From Acanthopleura granulata (taxonomy: Eukaryota > Mollusca > Polyplacophora > Chitonida > Chitonidae), in NCBI GenBank assembly GCA_016165875.1, contig JABBOT010000012.1, positions 11,597,934 through 11,661,933 on the forward strand: a stretch of 64,000 nucleotides of DNA, in the 5' to 3' direction. This document shows, piece after piece, positions 63,101-64,000 of this stretch. Each line of letters begins with the position of its first letter. Positions within the stretch are counted from its first letter, which is position 1. Made by a program: the position numbers and the translations under genes. Under the pieces are notes generated by a model. That model was not told the origin of the DNA. It ran no database searches and was given only the letters and a program-made list of their open reading frames with translations.

Positions 63101-63635
63101 GAAAATTAACTCTGACGGTACGCCAGTTACATGCTCCCCTTCAGAGGTTCTGAGGACCAGCTATAGCGTTGCTCCTTCTTCTTGCCCGCGAGTACATGAA
63201 CCAGTAAAAACTTACGATCCTAAATCTTTCGCACGGACCATGGTAGAGGAGCCAGAGACCACTGGAAAAGTTGCACCTGTTGCTTGCTCCTGTGTAGAGG
63301 AGTCAGAGACCAAAGGTAAAGTTGCACCTACTGCTTGCTCCCGAGTAGAGGAGTCAGAGGTCACTAGTAACGTTGGACCTACCGCTTGCTCCCGTGTAGA
63401 GGAAACAGAGAATACTGATAACGTTCCATTTGTTGCTTTCCTGCAGGGAAAGGAAGCGAAGATCGAATGTGACGATGAGGTCACGCATAAAAAAAGTAAT
63501 ATTTTAGATAATGGTGCAAGTTCGATTGGAAAGTTGGCTTTCGAGAATTGTTCATCCGGGGAGTCTTCCGGTTTCGTTAGTGACTCATTGGTGACTTGTG
63601 TCACCAATCCCGGGTATGCGCAAAGTGAGGCGTAA
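60177..63635 (+). CDS. LRR single-pass transmembrane receptor, single exon
   Basis: One uninterrupted frame of 1152 residues. Residues 1-25 are a signal peptide. A Cys-rich N-cap (CPVSKQCSC...MFC) is followed by leucine-rich repeats to about 470, with clear LxxLxLxxNxI units such as LTSLSLNHNAI and LEILDLSHNCI. A C-cap-like segment starts NPLNCEV (about 471), with a fibronectin-III-like stretch at about 530-625. Residues 636-663 are the membrane helix, followed by a basic stop-transfer (RRRRR). The 489-residue cytoplasmic tail has no TIR or kinase domain. It does have a YDNT site (Tyr780) of the pYxN type bound by SH2 domains, four 17-residue repeats (about 1023-1090), and an NPGY motif (1144-1147) of the NPxY type near the C-terminus. 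It should be a cell-surface receptor or adhesion protein signalling through adaptors. No close family named; there are many N-glycosylation sequons in the ectodomain. Confidence 0.9.
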   Translation: MDDRRNPKLLCLVLFLYLFTHIRSQRSCPVSKQCSCVTEGDVTDMFCELKVTFPEIHGNFTAIRTLALTAGPGVSQAGTKFTSLQVRHLVITGMSIADVDCFMLQGLTGLESVTIQHTQLSAIPRCVLLKAGNITSLSLNHNAITKLPGRAFSVVPSLKHLNLTGNFLVNIQNEAFKGIRQLEILDLSHNCISGKLMSGTFTFQPNLKWLSLANNKISVISEDLWVYLRELEFVDLSENELFSFDNMMFYLRSVFVINLSKNTLRSLRNLRVDIQNQNNGSANFTLHVDTSGNSLAEFYGVTVNGPYRCDLNVDIKADDNQITVFDRDPVDGTACRDNIQLRVSIARNRLRHFPSCYLNILHRFQFHLLNMSGNSIEGKVKELCGASQVKTLDLSNNRLDAIGHILSVDRKGPTRLEELKLQGNKIARIGEDELIEIDSNLQVLDLRNNSITSIIKTVNHCPKSVRVYLAHNPLNCEVNETGIYDQRNLCNFLESIDDARCLRPLALRAQQVRCVLGQNCSSAKLYPCWNDSYVEADLEAVPTIYGLHLNWDLIGPGEEMVTQFIMEVILLSDSNIVTREYVHRFTRNLTLPALQSSERYEVCITVFVNILGAISKRCVTTTGITVTLPTRNSPSVITVLIVVIVLGTVVVSLLLSISVYAILRCQKSRRRRRCQTVPKELELVSTQSRITANIKSTQDKDSDRETDVISYEYTVGPCVQTLPPRHMSQDIHGGARTVTKQKDSIKTPQKPCSLIPYAAHYDQPSIQTDIVNLENHDEIYDNTSPLCVQPVKRHCSKPDEDIMSNTTPCIYLTPCLFQPTDTRRPSNCKTREAETEPQLLQRLLEDVCEVDDDNLSSPRSNISWPSGVSGSALKQSSYQFPNDGLSDKPQDENQIEHHSHRNSLQNEHEDLAVDCAEIVGKISDISSRYSSEAFGGNGVTPKVNRVVECVTQTDGLKSQKKGHVMVDIGCHVELSKINSDGTPVTCSPSEVLRTSYSVAPSSCPRVHEPVKTYDPKSFARTMVEEPETTGKVAPVACSCVEESETKGKVAPTACSRVEESEVTSNVGPTACSRVEETENTDNVPFVAFLQGKEAKIECDDEVTHKKSNILDNGASSIGKLAFENCSSGESSGFVSDSLVTCVTNPGYAQSEA
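63244..63440 (+). repeat. 51-bp coding tandem repeat in the LRR gene
   Basis: Four units of 17 codons with the pattern EESETxGKVAPxACSRV, the last one degenerate (EETENTDNVPFVAF). Units 2 and 3 are the most alike. Confidence 0.9.
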
Positions 63636-63745
63636 AGTGATATGCATATAGCAAAGGCTTATGGACGTATGGACACACACCTGTGTGTTTTAAAGGAGTG
63701 TCCCAAGAGACGACAAGACTTAAAGATATTGACAGAGATATTTTT

Positions 63746-63751
63746 AATAAA
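63746..63751 (+). terminator. Poly(A) signal for the LRR gene
   Basis: AATAAA 111 bases past the stop codon in an AT-rich stretch. Confidence 0.5.
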
Positions 63752-64000
63752 AATTAGCCAGAGGAGGCCCAGGTGCCATTGAAGGTGGCATTTAACGAGT
63801 TTATAGAACTATCCTGCTTAACACCTTTCCGATGCTAACCTCTGCGCTAAATGGAGAAACAGCTGGGATCTGTGGTGTGAAGGGACACCGAATCTTGTTT
63901 CGTTCGGTGTCACCACGTAGGTTTCAAGGTTTCACAAGCTCTCAATCGTCTTCCTGAGATCTTTGTAAAGTGACAAAGCAGTTTTATTGTAGGGAATATA

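Overview
This is animal nuclear DNA. Every long coding signal apart from two single-exon genes is interrupted by GT-AG introns, intergenic DNA is rich in tRNA-derived SINEs, minisatellites and decayed retroelements, and there are no operons. The gene set (secreted GH10 xylanase-like enzymes with an N-terminal carbohydrate-binding region, an expanded ARF/ARL family, LRR receptors) and a SINE ending in 'gtaaaacaccaa...aaataaataaa' suggest a lophotrochozoan, most likely a mollusc. That assignment is inference, not proven by the sequence.

Layout: (1) 2.5-5.3 kb, minus strand: start and large second exon of an unrecognised Ser/Arg/His-rich protein. (2) 9.2-16.8 kb: two ARF/ARL-type small GTPase genes, divergently transcribed, each with four exons of identical length (91/180/135/188 nt) and 197 codons of protein. 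(3) 20.7-21.3 kb: an intronless bHLH transcription factor. (4) 23.7-50.1 kb: a tandem duplication carrying two GH10 genes, GH10-A (25.2-39.4 kb, 562 aa) and GH10-B (41.7-50.0 kb, 558 aa). Both have 12 exons; the first 11 match in length and phase, and both keep the two catalytic glutamates. (5) 51.9-55.8 kb: a seven-exon gene for a 215-aa protein that I do not recognise. I assembled it from splice sites and phase; no single long ORF shows it. (6) 56-58.4 kb: duplicated repeat DNA, a decayed LINE fragment and a SINE. (7) 60.2-63.6 kb: an intronless 1152-aa LRR single-pass receptor with a long cytoplasmic tail.

The GH10 pair is a natural experiment. Comparing matching introns shows what arrived after the duplication: in GH10-A intron 7 a 4,240-bp element with imperfect terminal inverted repeats sits between two TTAA copies, and GH10-B has the uninterrupted empty site. 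Inside the element is a broken tyrosine-recombinase-type (DIRS/Ngaro-like) retrotransposon on the minus strand. Two SINEs are private to GH10-A and one upstream SINE is shared by both copies, so they can be ordered in time.

The genes do not form one pathway. The GH10 enzymes would be secreted polysaccharide hydrolases, the ARLs membrane-traffic or signalling GTPases, the LRR protein a cell-surface receptor or adhesion molecule, and the bHLH a developmental regulator. All exon models come from reading splice sites and frames by eye; no transcript or database comparison was possible.
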